From Myxococcales bacterium (GTDB lineage: Bacteria; UBA10199; 2-02-FULL-44-16; JAAZCA01), in the NCBI GenBank assembly GCA_012513515.1, contig JAAZCA010000003.1:9904-73903 (forward strand): a stretch of 64,000 bases of DNA. Direction: 5' to 3'. The notes beneath the pieces are model-generated. The model had not been told where the DNA came from. It saw only the letters and a program-made list of their open reading frames with translations, and ran no database searches. Of this stretch, positions 9,728 through 16,763 are shown piece by piece. The position numbers were made by a program, and so were the translations under genes. Numbering within the stretch: position 1 is the stretch's first letter; every line of letters begins with the position of its first letter.

Positions 9728-10619
9728 CACCATCCTGTTATCGATCACAGCCGCTGCGCTCTTTTTCCTCCCCGCTTCTGCCGGCGCGCAGAGCATCGAG
9801 GAATATCAGCGCCATGTTACGATAGGCGGCACCATGCCCGTCTCCCTGATCATCCTCGGCTATTCGCATGACAAGGCGCAGATAAACCAGCTGATCGACG
9901 TTGTCGTATCCAAGGCAAACCAGGCATATTACAACATGGACTGGAGAAATTCGCAGGGCGAGGTGTTCCGAGTCAATTCCCTTGCGGGCGCCGCTCCGGT
10001 TGAAGTTTCACCGGAGGTTTTCGCCGCATTTCAGGCCGCGAAGAAAATTTCGGAATGGTCGGGCGGCGCATTCGACATCACCTATTACAAGGGAAGCGGC
10101 AATTACAAGGATATCCGGCTTAACGACTCCAGCAAGAGCGTTCAGTTAAAGAGCAAGGGGATGGAGGTGCGCTTCGACGACCTCGCGCAGGGGCTTATCG
10201 CGGACATAATGATACGCTACATCTACCACGCCAACATGCACAACGCGATGGTGAAGGCGGGAAGCGTATTTCGGGGACTCGGCCAGGGGATGCACGGGCC
10301 GTGGAAAATCACGATGGAAGAGGACAGCGGGGCATTCGCAAGACATGCGCTGAACCTGGTGGTAAGCAACACCGGCATAGCGGCTATCAGCGCCAGCGAA
10401 TTTCGCGGCGTTGCCATAATAGACCCGAGAAGCAAGTCCCCCACTTACGTTCAGTGCAAAGGGGCTGTCGTCGTGATGAGCGACGCGGCGCTGGCCCAGG
10501 GAATCGCGAGGGCCGCCTTCGTCCTCGGCCCTGAAAAAGGAATGGAGCTTCTAAGCAAGTACGCGAAAGGGGTAATCGTCGACAACAACGGGAAGTTCAT
10601 CCGCTCGCCAGGGTTTTGA
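9672..10619 (+). CDS. Secreted ApbE-fold protein, catalytically degenerate (paralog 2)
   Basis: 315 residues with a basic n-region and a signal peptide (STILLSITAAALFFLPASA). ATG 9672 or ATG 9684 could be the start; neither has a strong ribosome site, and translation is probably coupled to the upstream gene it overlaps. It retains ApbE landmarks (SGGAFDITYYKG, MEVRFDDLAQGLIADI, IDPRSKSPT, VLGPEKGMELL). It lacks the Lys of the KG(Y/F) block, the SGNYER block and both metal ligands (ADALAT becomes AQGIAR). It resembles its upstream neighbour more in gene order and architecture than in exact sequence, so this looks like an old tandem duplication followed by divergence. A scaffold or flavin-binding role is conjecture. 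Confidence 0.72.
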   Translation: MADRMTSRKRNRKKTAICSTILLSITAAALFFLPASAGAQSIEEYQRHVTIGGTMPVSLIILGYSHDKAQINQLIDVVVSKANQAYYNMDWRNSQGEVFRVNSLAGAAPVEVSPEVFAAFQAAKKISEWSGGAFDITYYKGSGNYKDIRLNDSSKSVQLKSKGMEVRFDDLAQGLIADIMIRYIYHANMHNAMVKAGSVFRGLGQGMHGPWKITMEEDSGAFARHALNLVVSNTGIAAISASEFRGVAIIDPRSKSPTYVQCKGAVVVMSDAALAQGIARAAFVLGPEKGMELLSKYAKGVIVDNNGKFIRSPGF

Positions 10620-10621
10620 AG

Positions 10622-11155
10622 ATGTTCAAAAACTACCTCGCCCTGCTTGAAAAGGCCGACTCCTTTTTCTCCAAAGTCTTCAATGAAAACCCTTCAAAGA
10701 TGAACTGCTCCGAGGGATGTTCGAAGTGCTGCGTGGACGGCATCACCCTCCTGCGAATCGAACGCGACAGGATCATCTCGCATCTGAAAAACAGGGATGA
10801 GATGCCCGTCAAATCCAAAACCGGGGGATGCGCATTCCTCTCGAGCGAAGGGCGCTGCAAAATCTACGAGGTCCGCCCTCTGGTATGCAGGACCTGGGGG
10901 ATCCCGATTATATATTCAGAAGGCGACCCCTCCGCCCTTTCAGAGAAAATGAGCAGAGGCGCCGTGGCAAGCGGAGGCTCGGTCGTGTGCTGCGACTTAA
11001 ATTTTCAGGAAGAGTTCCGGAAAGGCGCGCTCGGAAAGGAAATTATAATGAACGGCGACAGGATCCTGGAAATTCTCGTGGCGGTAAACAGCATCTACTG
11101 CAACAAATTGTCGGCCGATTCGGCTAAGCGATTTCCGCTCAGGAATATAATCTAA
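10622..11155 (+). CDS. YkgJ-family cysteine-cluster protein
   Basis: About 177 residues. ATG 10622 is taken; a TTG at 10616 overlaps the previous stop. The N-terminal cluster CSEGCSKCC (C-x3-C-x2-C-C) and the later GGCAFLSSEGRCKIYEVRP and LVCRTWG cysteines are the signature of the YkgJ / zinc- or iron-chelating cluster family (CxxxCxxCC). The fold binds zinc or an iron-sulfur cluster, and no member has a settled enzymatic role. It sits 2 bases after the second ApbE-like gene, so the three form one transcription unit. A conserved link between a metal or Fe-S protein and flavin-fold proteins would be worth testing. Confidence 0.8.
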   Translation: MFKNYLALLEKADSFFSKVFNENPSKMNCSEGCSKCCVDGITLLRIERDRIISHLKNRDEMPVKSKTGGCAFLSSEGRCKIYEVRPLVCRTWGIPIIYSEGDPSALSEKMSRGAVASGGSVVCCDLNFQEEFRKGALGKEIIMNGDRILEILVAVNSIYCNKLSADSAKRFPLRNII

Positions 11156-11175
11156 AACGCTATTCACCTATGCAC

Positions 11176-11204
11176 AAAAAAGGGCCGGTCGATCGACCGG
11201 CCCT
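11176..11204 (-). terminator. Rho-independent terminator for the minus-strand lipoprotein gene
   Basis: A perfect 24-base palindrome (11181-11204, arms AGGGCCGGTC / GACCGGCCCT around GATC) is followed on the minus strand by six T (AAAAAA at 11176-11181 on the plus strand). It lies 23 bases beyond the stop of the minus-strand gene. On the plus strand no T-run follows, so it should act mainly in one direction. Confidence 0.85.
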
Positions 11205-11226
11205 CGGCGTTCCACAGATTGTAATC

Positions 11227-12015
11227 TTATTTCAGCCCTCTCCTTAGCACCGCCGGAACGAGCGAGATCATCATGAAAAGAATTCCCGCGATCCCCTGCC
11301 CGGCCTCTGTCGGCATAAGCGCGCAGGAACCTCCACCATAGCCCAGCATATTTTCTCCAACCTCGGCAGGGGTTTCCTTATCGACTGTGTCCACAAGTAT
11401 GATCTCTTCGTCACTACCACTGTCGTCAGCGATATCGACAGGTTTACAAAAAGAACGCGTTGGATCTTCATCGCATAGCGCAATGCAAACAGCAGACAGT
11501 CGGTGATCTGTAACATGCGAATCTTGAATTCCAGCTGCCATCTCCTCACACTTTTCCAAATCCGTTTTCACCTGAACAATAAGAGTCGGCGTCCGATATT
11601 CTTCTTCTAAGAAAAAGGGTTTCGAATGGCCATCAAAAGTAGCCGTCAACTTAACACTAAAGTTTTGATCTACGTTGATTCTATTATGGGAAAGAAAAAT
11701 CTTACACTCAATCGCAGGTAAGTCCGCAAGAGTGGTTACCCCACAGATAGGAAGAAAAGACTCAATTGAAAGGTCGGTGTTAAACGCTAAAGTAGCCTTA
11801 ATTTCAAAATCACTTAGATAGTCTCGTGCTAGCTCATAATAATCACAATCACTAACTACCACTTGTTTTAGGAGCGGAAAACTCACAACGACATGCGACA
11901 TTTCGCCTTTTAGAAATTTAACGTCATAATCCGCGGGGTCGTCGGGGACAACCTTGCATCCAACGGCTCCCAGCATGAAGACCATCACCGCCAGGATCAG
12001 AAGTCTATTTCTCAT
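11227..12015 (-). CDS. Lipoprotein of unknown function with C-terminal Cys/TM/Arg sorting-type tail
   Basis: The start ATG at 12015 has an excellent site (GGAGGATAAAATC before it). It begins MRNRLLILAVMVFMLGAVGC, a lipobox with Cys20. The middle is a hydrophilic beta-rich region with Cys residues and no family I recognise. The C-terminus is GGGSCALMPTEAGQG, then a hydrophobic segment (IAGILFMMISLVPAVL) and a basic end (RRGLK). This three-part tail resembles MYXO-CTERM / GlyGly-CTERM type sorting signals. By eye the gene is clearly richer in A+T than its neighbours and uses A/T-ending codons, which suggests horizontal acquisition or weak selection. It stands alone between two plus-strand units. 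Confidence 0.75.
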   Translation of the reverse strand: MRNRLLILAVMVFMLGAVGCKVVPDDPADYDVKFLKGEMSHVVVSFPLLKQVVVSDCDYYELARDYLSDFEIKATLAFNTDLSIESFLPICGVTTLADLPAIECKIFLSHNRINVDQNFSVKLTATFDGHSKPFFLEEEYRTPTLIVQVKTDLEKCEEMAAGIQDSHVTDHRLSAVCIALCDEDPTRSFCKPVDIADDSGSDEEIILVDTVDKETPAEVGENMLGYGGGSCALMPTEAGQGIAGILFMMISLVPAVLRRGLK

Positions 12016-12045
12016 GATTTTATCCTCCGCCATCAGACTATGCAT

Positions 12046-12250
12046 TTATCACGCCAGTTATACGACTAACCGGCCTACGCTGGTAACATATTGATTTAAT
12101 TATATTAATCTTTAAGGAAATATTTACTGCGCAGATGGGATGCCTCATCTGGTGATGCCAACGCCCCCCACTTGATATCAAATCGGGGGGAGAGCTCTCC
12201 AGGTCGATTAAACCGGTTTTTTCTAGCTTCTAGCTAGTTTCTGTTTTTCC
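12046..12250. other. Intergenic region with a series of hairpins
   Basis: No gene is visible. An AT-rich patch at 12091-12112 holds a perfect minus-strand -10 (ATTATA on plus at 12099-12104), possibly the promoter of the lipoprotein gene, but without a good -35. Then come hairpins: CAGATG/CATCTG (12132-12151); CCCCCC/GGGGGG enclosing the palindrome TTGATATCAA (12164-12190); GAGAGCTCTC (12190-12199); and AAACCGGTTT followed by T's (12210-12222). The last pair could end transcription on the plus strand. Confidence 0.5.
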
Positions 12251-12395
12251 CAGTCACGGTCGTTGCTGGATCCCCGATAGAACCATTCGGGGATGACACC
12301 ATGAATGTCATTCCCGCGGCACTAAGCCGCCGCTACCGCGGGGTTCCGACCGTTAACCAGTTACGAGTCACGAGTCACCAGTCACAAGTCACGGT
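12251..12395 (+). repeat. Dispersed intergenic repeat, copy A
   Basis: The segment 12284-12395 matches 23104-23210 almost base for base, including CATTCGGGGATGACACC and a block around GCGGCACTAAGCCGCCGC that is itself a hairpin. It ends in five degenerate 7-base units of the form CNAGTCA. The left part (12251-12279) matches the reverse complement of 16650-16679. So copy A combines segments found separately in copy B and in the MITE-like copy C. The repeat runs up to the leader of the carbamate kinase gene and could pass for an N-terminal extension of it, because the frame is open. Confidence 0.8.
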
Positions 12396-12459
12396 ACCCA
12401 TAGTAGTTGACGAAAAAAGCGCGTCATTTTATACGCTCACCCTCACCTCGGAGGATCGA

Positions 12460-13410
12460 ATGTCTAAAAAGGGCGGGCTCGTAATCGCGCTGGGCGGAAA
12501 CGCAATCAGTAAGCCCGGGAAACACGGCACGATTCAGGATCAGTTCTACGCAACCTACGAAAGCATGGAACATATCGCCGAGCTCGTGAGCGACGGCTTC
12601 GACAGGCTGGTGGTGACCCATGGCAACGGCCCGCAGGTCGGAGCCTCTATCCTCAGAAGTGAAATAGCCGCAAAGTCCACCTACCCGCTCCCCATGGATA
12701 TATGCGTCGCGGATACGCAGGGCGGAATGGGATATATGATTCAGCAGGTTCTAAAAAACACGCTCAAAAAACGCAAAATCTCAACGCCAGTGGCCACGAT
12801 CGTCTCGCAGGCGCTGGTCGATTTAAATGACCCCGCCTTCGAAAACCCTACCAAGCCGATAGGAATGTTCTACACCGAGAAAGAGGCAAACGAACTGCGC
12901 GTCGGCCGCGGCTGGACGATGAAGGAGGATGCCGGCAGAGGTTTCAGGCGCGTCGTCCCAAGCCCGAAACCGATAAAGATACTCGAGGTCGATGTAATAA
13001 AAGCGCTATTCGACAAGGGATTCATAGTCATAGCGGGCGGCGGCGGCGGCGTTCCGATAGGGCTCAACCGCCAAGGCTTATATTACGGAATCGAGGCGGT
13101 GATCGACAAAGATCTCACAAGCGCCCTGATCGCAGCAGAAGTGGGGGCCGATACGCTAGTAATTCTCACCGCGGTTGAATTCGCCTACCTCGATTTCTTG
13201 GGCGAAAATAAGCGGGCCCTGACGGAGGTAAAGGTGGAAGAGATGCAGCGCTACCTCAACGCGGGTGAATTCCAGGCGGGCAGTATGAAGCCAAAGGTCG
13301 AAGCCGCATTGAATTTTTTGGAGGGGGGCGGCAAGAAGGCCATCATAACCTCGCTTTCAAATTGCCTGGCGGCCCTGCACGGCAGAACCGGGACGCATAT
13401 AACAAAGTAA
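12460..13410 (+). CDS. arcC: Carbamate kinase
   Basis: The start ATG 12460 has GGAGGA at 12450-12455. The frame is open further upstream to 12301, but that part is translated repeat DNA. The product of about 316 residues begins MSKKGGLVIALGGNAI. It has the amino-acid-kinase motifs THGNGPQVG, QGGMGYMIQQ, GFIVIAGGGGGVP and the Lys/Asp DKDLTSALIA. It makes ATP from carbamoyl phosphate plus ADP, or runs in reverse. No arcA/arcB or other carbamoyl-phosphate genes adjoin it, so its metabolic partner is not visible here. Confidence 0.92.
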   Translation: MSKKGGLVIALGGNAISKPGKHGTIQDQFYATYESMEHIAELVSDGFDRLVVTHGNGPQVGASILRSEIAAKSTYPLPMDICVADTQGGMGYMIQQVLKNTLKKRKISTPVATIVSQALVDLNDPAFENPTKPIGMFYTEKEANELRVGRGWTMKEDAGRGFRRVVPSPKPIKILEVDVIKALFDKGFIVIAGGGGGVPIGLNRQGLYYGIEAVIDKDLTSALIAAEVGADTLVILTAVEFAYLDFLGENKRALTEVKVEEMQRYLNAGEFQAGSMKPKVEAALNFLEGGGKKAIITSLSNCLAALHGRTGTHITK

Positions 13411-13489
13411 GAGTAACGATCGGGGATGACGGCCTCTAAACTATTCGGAACAATCGTCATTTACGCACCGTCCAAGACTCAATTATTTA

Positions 13490-13518
13490 TTGACACGACA
13501 GCCAAAATCCGGCTAACG
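13490..13518 (+). promoter_or_regulatory. Candidate promoter for the zinc-ribbon gene
   Basis: A perfect -35 TTGACA lies at 13490-13495. The -10 at 13513-13518 (CTAACG) after 17 bases is poor, so the assignment rests mostly on the -35 and on the position 35 bases before a strong ribosome site. Confidence 0.3.
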
Positions 13519-13552
13519 GCCCCTTGTTTGTTGAATAATCGGGAGGTACGTG

Positions 13553-13708
13553 ATGCCGGAAATCGATGAACTCAGCTTTGAAAACCCGGAAACCTGTCCA
13601 AATTGCGGAAACTTCGTTGGACACGATTCTGTCTGCCCGAACTGCGGGGCGATGCTATACGACGAAGAGGAGGATCTCAACGTCTTTGATGAAGAGGAAA
13701 ACACCTGA
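13553..13708 (+). CDS. 51-residue zinc-ribbon protein with acidic tail
   Basis: A small gene with a clear site (GGAGG at 13542-13546) and ATG 13553. The product MPEIDELSFENPETCPNCG... has two knuckles, CPNCG (residues 15-19) and CPNCG (28-32), nine residues apart: a rubredoxin-type zinc ribbon. A strongly acidic tail follows (YDEEEDLNVFDEEENT). Such proteins often act as adaptors in transcription, translation or proteolysis; no specific partner is visible. It stands alone between carbamate kinase and tRNA-Leu. Confidence 0.8.
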   Translation: MPEIDELSFENPETCPNCGNFVGHDSVCPNCGAMLYDEEEDLNVFDEEENT

Positions 13709-13756
13709 GCCCCTCCCCCGCAAAAATACCCGAAAAACAGGGAAAAACCGTTGATC

Positions 13757-13762
13757 TATAAT
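13757..13762 (+). promoter_or_regulatory. TATAAT, possible -10 of the tRNA-Leu/mrcA unit
   Basis: A perfect TATAAT 47 bases before tRNA-Leu. No TTGACA-like -35 stands 16-18 bases upstream. A transcript from it would have to cross the weak hairpin at 13776-13803, so either this promoter or that terminator is probably not real. Confidence 0.35.
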
Positions 13763-13775
13763 GGGTTAAGTGCTA

Positions 13776-13803
13776 CCGGCACAGAACCCAGTCGGGCTTT
13801 TTT
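13776..13803 (+). terminator. Weak terminator-like hairpin ahead of tRNA-Leu
   Basis: Stem CCGGC/GTCGG (one G-T pair) with a 10-base loop, then GC and six T (13798-13803). It could end the zinc-ribbon transcript, but the stem is only five pairs. Confidence 0.4.
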
Positions 13804-13808
13804 GAATT

Positions 13809-13893
13809 GCGAGAGTGGCGGAATTTGGCAGACGCGCAAGATTCAGGATCTTGTGATCGTAAGATCTTAGGGGTTCGAGTCCCCTCTCTCGCA
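13809..13893 (+). tRNA. tRNA-Leu (anticodon CAG)
   Basis: Acceptor stem GCGAGAG / CTCTCGC (13809-13815 with 13886-13892) and discriminator A13893. The anticodon stem CAAGA/TCTTG encloses loop TTCAGGA, with anticodon CAG at 13844-13846. There is a long class-II variable arm and a T-loop GGTTCGAGTCC. Length, variable arm and discriminator A fit leucine. CCA is only partly encoded (ACA follows). The 3' end is 4 bases from the start codon of the next gene. Confidence 0.95.
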
Positions 13894-13897
13894 CAAG

Positions 13898-16555
13898 ATG
13901 TCTCTCAAAAGCATTTTTTCAGGCGCCGTAAATTTTCTCGGCAGAACTATTCGCCTCTTCAGGGGCTTCGCCGGAGCCGTCGTCGGGCTTTGCGCGGCCA
14001 TCTTCATCCTGATGCTCGGCACGTATTTCTACTTCGCCAGCGGACTCCCGGATATCACATCGATAGACAGCTACACCCCCCCCGTGATCAGCGAGGTCTT
14101 CTCGGACGATGGCACGAGGATAGGAGAGTTCTGGGAGGAATGCCGCATATTCATCCCTTATGAAGATATCCCAAAAATGGTGGCGCTGGCATTCATCGAC
14201 TCTGAAGATGCGAGATTCTTCGACCATAAAGGGGTGGATCTTCGTTCCATAGTCAGGGCATTTTTAGCGAACATCCGCGCAGGCGAGATCACTCAGGGCG
14301 GAAGCACGATCACCCAGCAGGTCACACGCGCGCTGCTCCTTTCAAGAGAACGAAAACTGGCCAGAAAGGTTAAGGAGGCGATACTGGCGACGAGGATCGA
14401 GCACTATCTCAGCAAGGAACAGATCCTCACCATATACCTGAACCAGATATACCTCGGGAACCGGTCTTACGGAGTAGCCGCCGCAGCGAGAAACTATTTC
14501 AGGAAGGAGCCAAAAGATCTCACGATCGGACAGATTGCGATGATCGCAGGGCTCCCTTCCGCTCCTAACACATTTTCCCCTCTCAATAATCCTGCGGAAG
14601 CCAGAAAGCGTCAGCTTCATGTCCTGGGCAGAATGGTGGATGAGGGACACATCACGAAGGATGAAGCAAATGCGGCAGCTCAGGAACATTTCGAAATATA
14701 TGCCGCTGGCGTCGATAAATCTTTCAACGACAAGGACGCTGCCTATTTCGTAGAGCACGTGCGCAGAATAGTGAAGGAAATTTATGGGGATGATTTCCTC
14801 TACAGGAAGGGGCTCAAGATATACACTACCGTCAATATGCCGATGCAGCGCGCAGGTGCGACGGCGGTGAGAAAAGGAATAGAATCCCTGGACAGAAGAC
14901 AGGGATGGAGGGGTCCGCTCGGCCACGTCGCCCCCGACGAGATGGATAAAAAGCTCGCCGAAATCGACAGGGAAAATGCGATCTCCACCACAGGCGAAAT
15001 AATAAACTGGCCCCCTGAAAGCGACAGCGCTCAATATCTCGTCAGGCTGATACCGGGTGAGAGGTACAAGGCAATCGTCTCCTATCTGGAGGAGGACGCA
15101 ATAATCCTTAGAGTCGGAAGATTCCCGGGAAGGATAGGAAAGAGCGCCTACTCGTGGGCGCGCCCGTTTTCGAACAGCTGGCTTGGAATGGACGAAGGCA
15201 ATTACGTAAGCGATCCGTCGAGGATCGTAAAGCCCGGCGATATCATACTTGCCGAATATGTTGCAGGCAGCGAATTCAGGCTGGCGCAGATCCCTATGAT
15301 CGAAAGCGCGCTTATGTCGATGGATCCGCACACCGGATACATAAAGGCGATGGTCGGCGGCTACGACTTCGAAAAGAGCGAGTTCAACAGGACGACCCAG
15401 GCGATGCGCCAGCCGGGATCCGCTTTCAAACCCTTCGTCTATGCTGCAGCGCTGGACAAGGGTTACACGATGAACACGACGATCATGGACCAGCCGGTGA
15501 CCTACAACGTTGGCAGAAACCAGTTCTGGTCGCCCAAGAATTACGATGGCAAACACAAGGGTCCCACATCTTTTATGAACGCGCTCATGTTCTCGCGAAA
15601 TATTCCAACGGTAAAAATCACATACGACATCGGCACGCACTATCTTACAGCATTCACCAGAAAGCTTGGAGTCACCACCCCGATTGAAAAATATCTCTCG
15701 ATGGCGCTCGGTTCCAACGCTGTCTTTTTGAAGGACATAGTCCAGGCTTACTCCGTGTTCCCAAATATGGGGAAGATGGCCCCCGCCGTTGCCATAGTAA
15801 AAATCACGGACTTGAAGGGCGAGCTCTTGCAGTCCATCGGCCCCTCCCCGGCCGCTGACGCTGCGGCAGAAAAACCGGTCAAAGACAAAAAAGCCGCCCC
15901 CGACGAAGGGGAAAAGAAAATCAAGGTCGGAAGCGCAGAGATGGTTTTGCAGGAAACCGATCTAAACCCCGAGCTCTTTCGCGAGGGGCTTGCGACGATA
16001 GAACGAGACGCTCTCATACTGACCGACTTGGAGGTAAAAACTCTCTACGGAGAGCAGATTCCCCCGGGCCACGTCATAACGCCGCAAACCGCGTATCTTA
16101 TGACCCAGATGCTAAAGGCCGTCGTCGACGGGGGAACGGGTTCGAGAATACGCGAACTCGGGAAGCCGGCCGGCGGAAAGACCGGTACCACCAACGATGA
16201 AACCGACACATGGTTCATAGGTTTCGTTCCGGATCTGATCGCGGGCGTATGGATAGGATTCGACGAGGTAAAACCCATCGGTAAGAAGGTCACGGGGGGC
16301 AGCATCGCAGCGCCGGTATTTTTGGATTTCATGAAAGAGGCAACGAAGGACATGGAAGCGAAGGATTTCGAAAAGCCCGAAGGTTTTCCGAGCGGCGACG
16401 TGGCGAACCTCGCCGGCGGCTCCGCCCTGTTCGGCTCAAGGCCTTCGCAGGACTTCGATGCGGCGAGCTCCGGCGCCGACCGCGCAGGGCGCTTCTTCGA
16501 AGAGGATCTCGAGAGCTGGGACGCCCCGATCGACGATCCGTCGACATTAGATTAG
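13898..16555 (+). CDS. mrcA: Bifunctional penicillin-binding protein 1A (class A PBP)
   Basis: Inner-membrane peptidoglycan synthase, 885 residues. Order: short cytoplasmic end; TM about 24-48; family-51 transglycosylase with EDARFFDHKG (catalytic Glu103), GGSTITQQ (134-141) and YLNQIYLG; then a transpeptidase with SAFK (about Ser508), SRN and KTGTT (about 759). A long OB-like insert lies between. The low-complexity tail is Ala/Asp/Glu-rich. ATG 13898 is forced: an in-frame TAG at 13868-13870 inside the tRNA bars any upstream start, and no ribosome site lies in the 4 bases after the tRNA. The stop TAG is formed at the edge of a MITE-like element; without it the protein would be five residues longer. 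Confidence 0.95.
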   Translation: MSLKSIFSGAVNFLGRTIRLFRGFAGAVVGLCAAIFILMLGTYFYFASGLPDITSIDSYTPPVISEVFSDDGTRIGEFWEECRIFIPYEDIPKMVALAFIDSEDARFFDHKGVDLRSIVRAFLANIRAGEITQGGSTITQQVTRALLLSRERKLARKVKEAILATRIEHYLSKEQILTIYLNQIYLGNRSYGVAAAARNYFRKEPKDLTIGQIAMIAGLPSAPNTFSPLNNPAEARKRQLHVLGRMVDEGHITKDEANAAAQEHFEIYAAGVDKSFNDKDAAYFVEHVRRIVKEIYGDDFLYRKGLKIYTTVNMPMQRAGATAVRKGIESLDRRQGWRGPLGHVAPDEMDKKLAEIDRENAISTTGEIINWPPESDSAQYLVRLIPGERYKAIVSYLEEDAIILRVGRFPGRIGKSAYSWARPFSNSWLGMDEGNYVSDPSRIVKPGDIILAEYVAGSEFRLAQIPMIESALMSMDPHTGYIKAMVGGYDFEKSEFNRTTQAMRQPGSAFKPFVYAAALDKGYTMNTTIMDQPVTYNVGRNQFWSPKNYDGKHKGPTSFMNALMFSRNIPTVKITYDIGTHYLTAFTRKLGVTTPIEKYLSMALGSNAVFLKDIVQAYSVFPNMGKMAPAVAIVKITDLKGELLQSIGPSPAADAAAEKPVKDKKAAPDEGEKKIKVGSAEMVLQETDLNPELFREGLATIERDALILTDLEVKTLYGEQIPPGHVITPQTAYLMTQMLKAVVDGGTGSRIRELGKPAGGKTGTTNDETDTWFIGFVPDLIAGVWIGFDEVKPIGKKVTGGSIAAPVFLDFMKEATKDMEAKDFEKPEGFPSGDVANLAGGSALFGSRPSQDFDAASSGADRAGRFFEEDLESWDAPIDDPSTLD

Positions 16556-16742
16556 GTAACCTCTGAAAAATCAGCAAATTCAGGGCGCCTCTAAAAGCTG
16601 TGCGCTTGTCATCCCCGAATGACGAAAAGGTCGTCATCCCCGAGTGCTTTTATCGGGGATCCCGCAACAACCGTGACTGGTGGTAGACGGCTTTCATAAG
16701 ATAGCTTTTAGAGGCGCTTATAGCTAGCTTTTCAGAGATTCC
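16553..16742. mobile_element. MITE-like element with terminal inverted repeats (repeat copy C inside)
   Basis: About 190 bases, non-coding. The imperfect terminal inverted repeats are about 40 bases (16555-16599 against 16703-16742); the best-matching blocks are CTCTGAAAA and GCGCCTCTAAAAGCT, read inward from each end. A 6-base direct repeat TTAGAT flanks it (16547-16552 and 16743-16748), as expected for a target-site duplication. The interior 16607-16679, read on the minus strand, matches the dispersed repeats: 26 bases (16607-16632) are identical to 23093-23118, and 16660-16678 to 23202-23220. The TTAGAT duplication and the element's first bases form the end of mrcA. No transposase is encoded. 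Confidence 0.7.
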
Positions 16743-16763
16743 TTAGATCAAAAGAGCTTCAAA

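Noticed and set aside
12340-12395. CRISPR array
   Set aside because: The repeated units are 7 bases long, adjacent and degenerate, with no spacers and no cas genes in the window.
12301-12459. N-terminal extension of carbamate kinase
   Set aside because: The extra 53 codons translate repeat copy A; the family starts at MSKKGG, where GGAGGA precedes ATG 12460.
14342-15640. 432-codon minus-strand open frame inside mrcA
   Set aside because: It lies entirely opposite a well-recognised PBP1A, without a ribosome site or family features.
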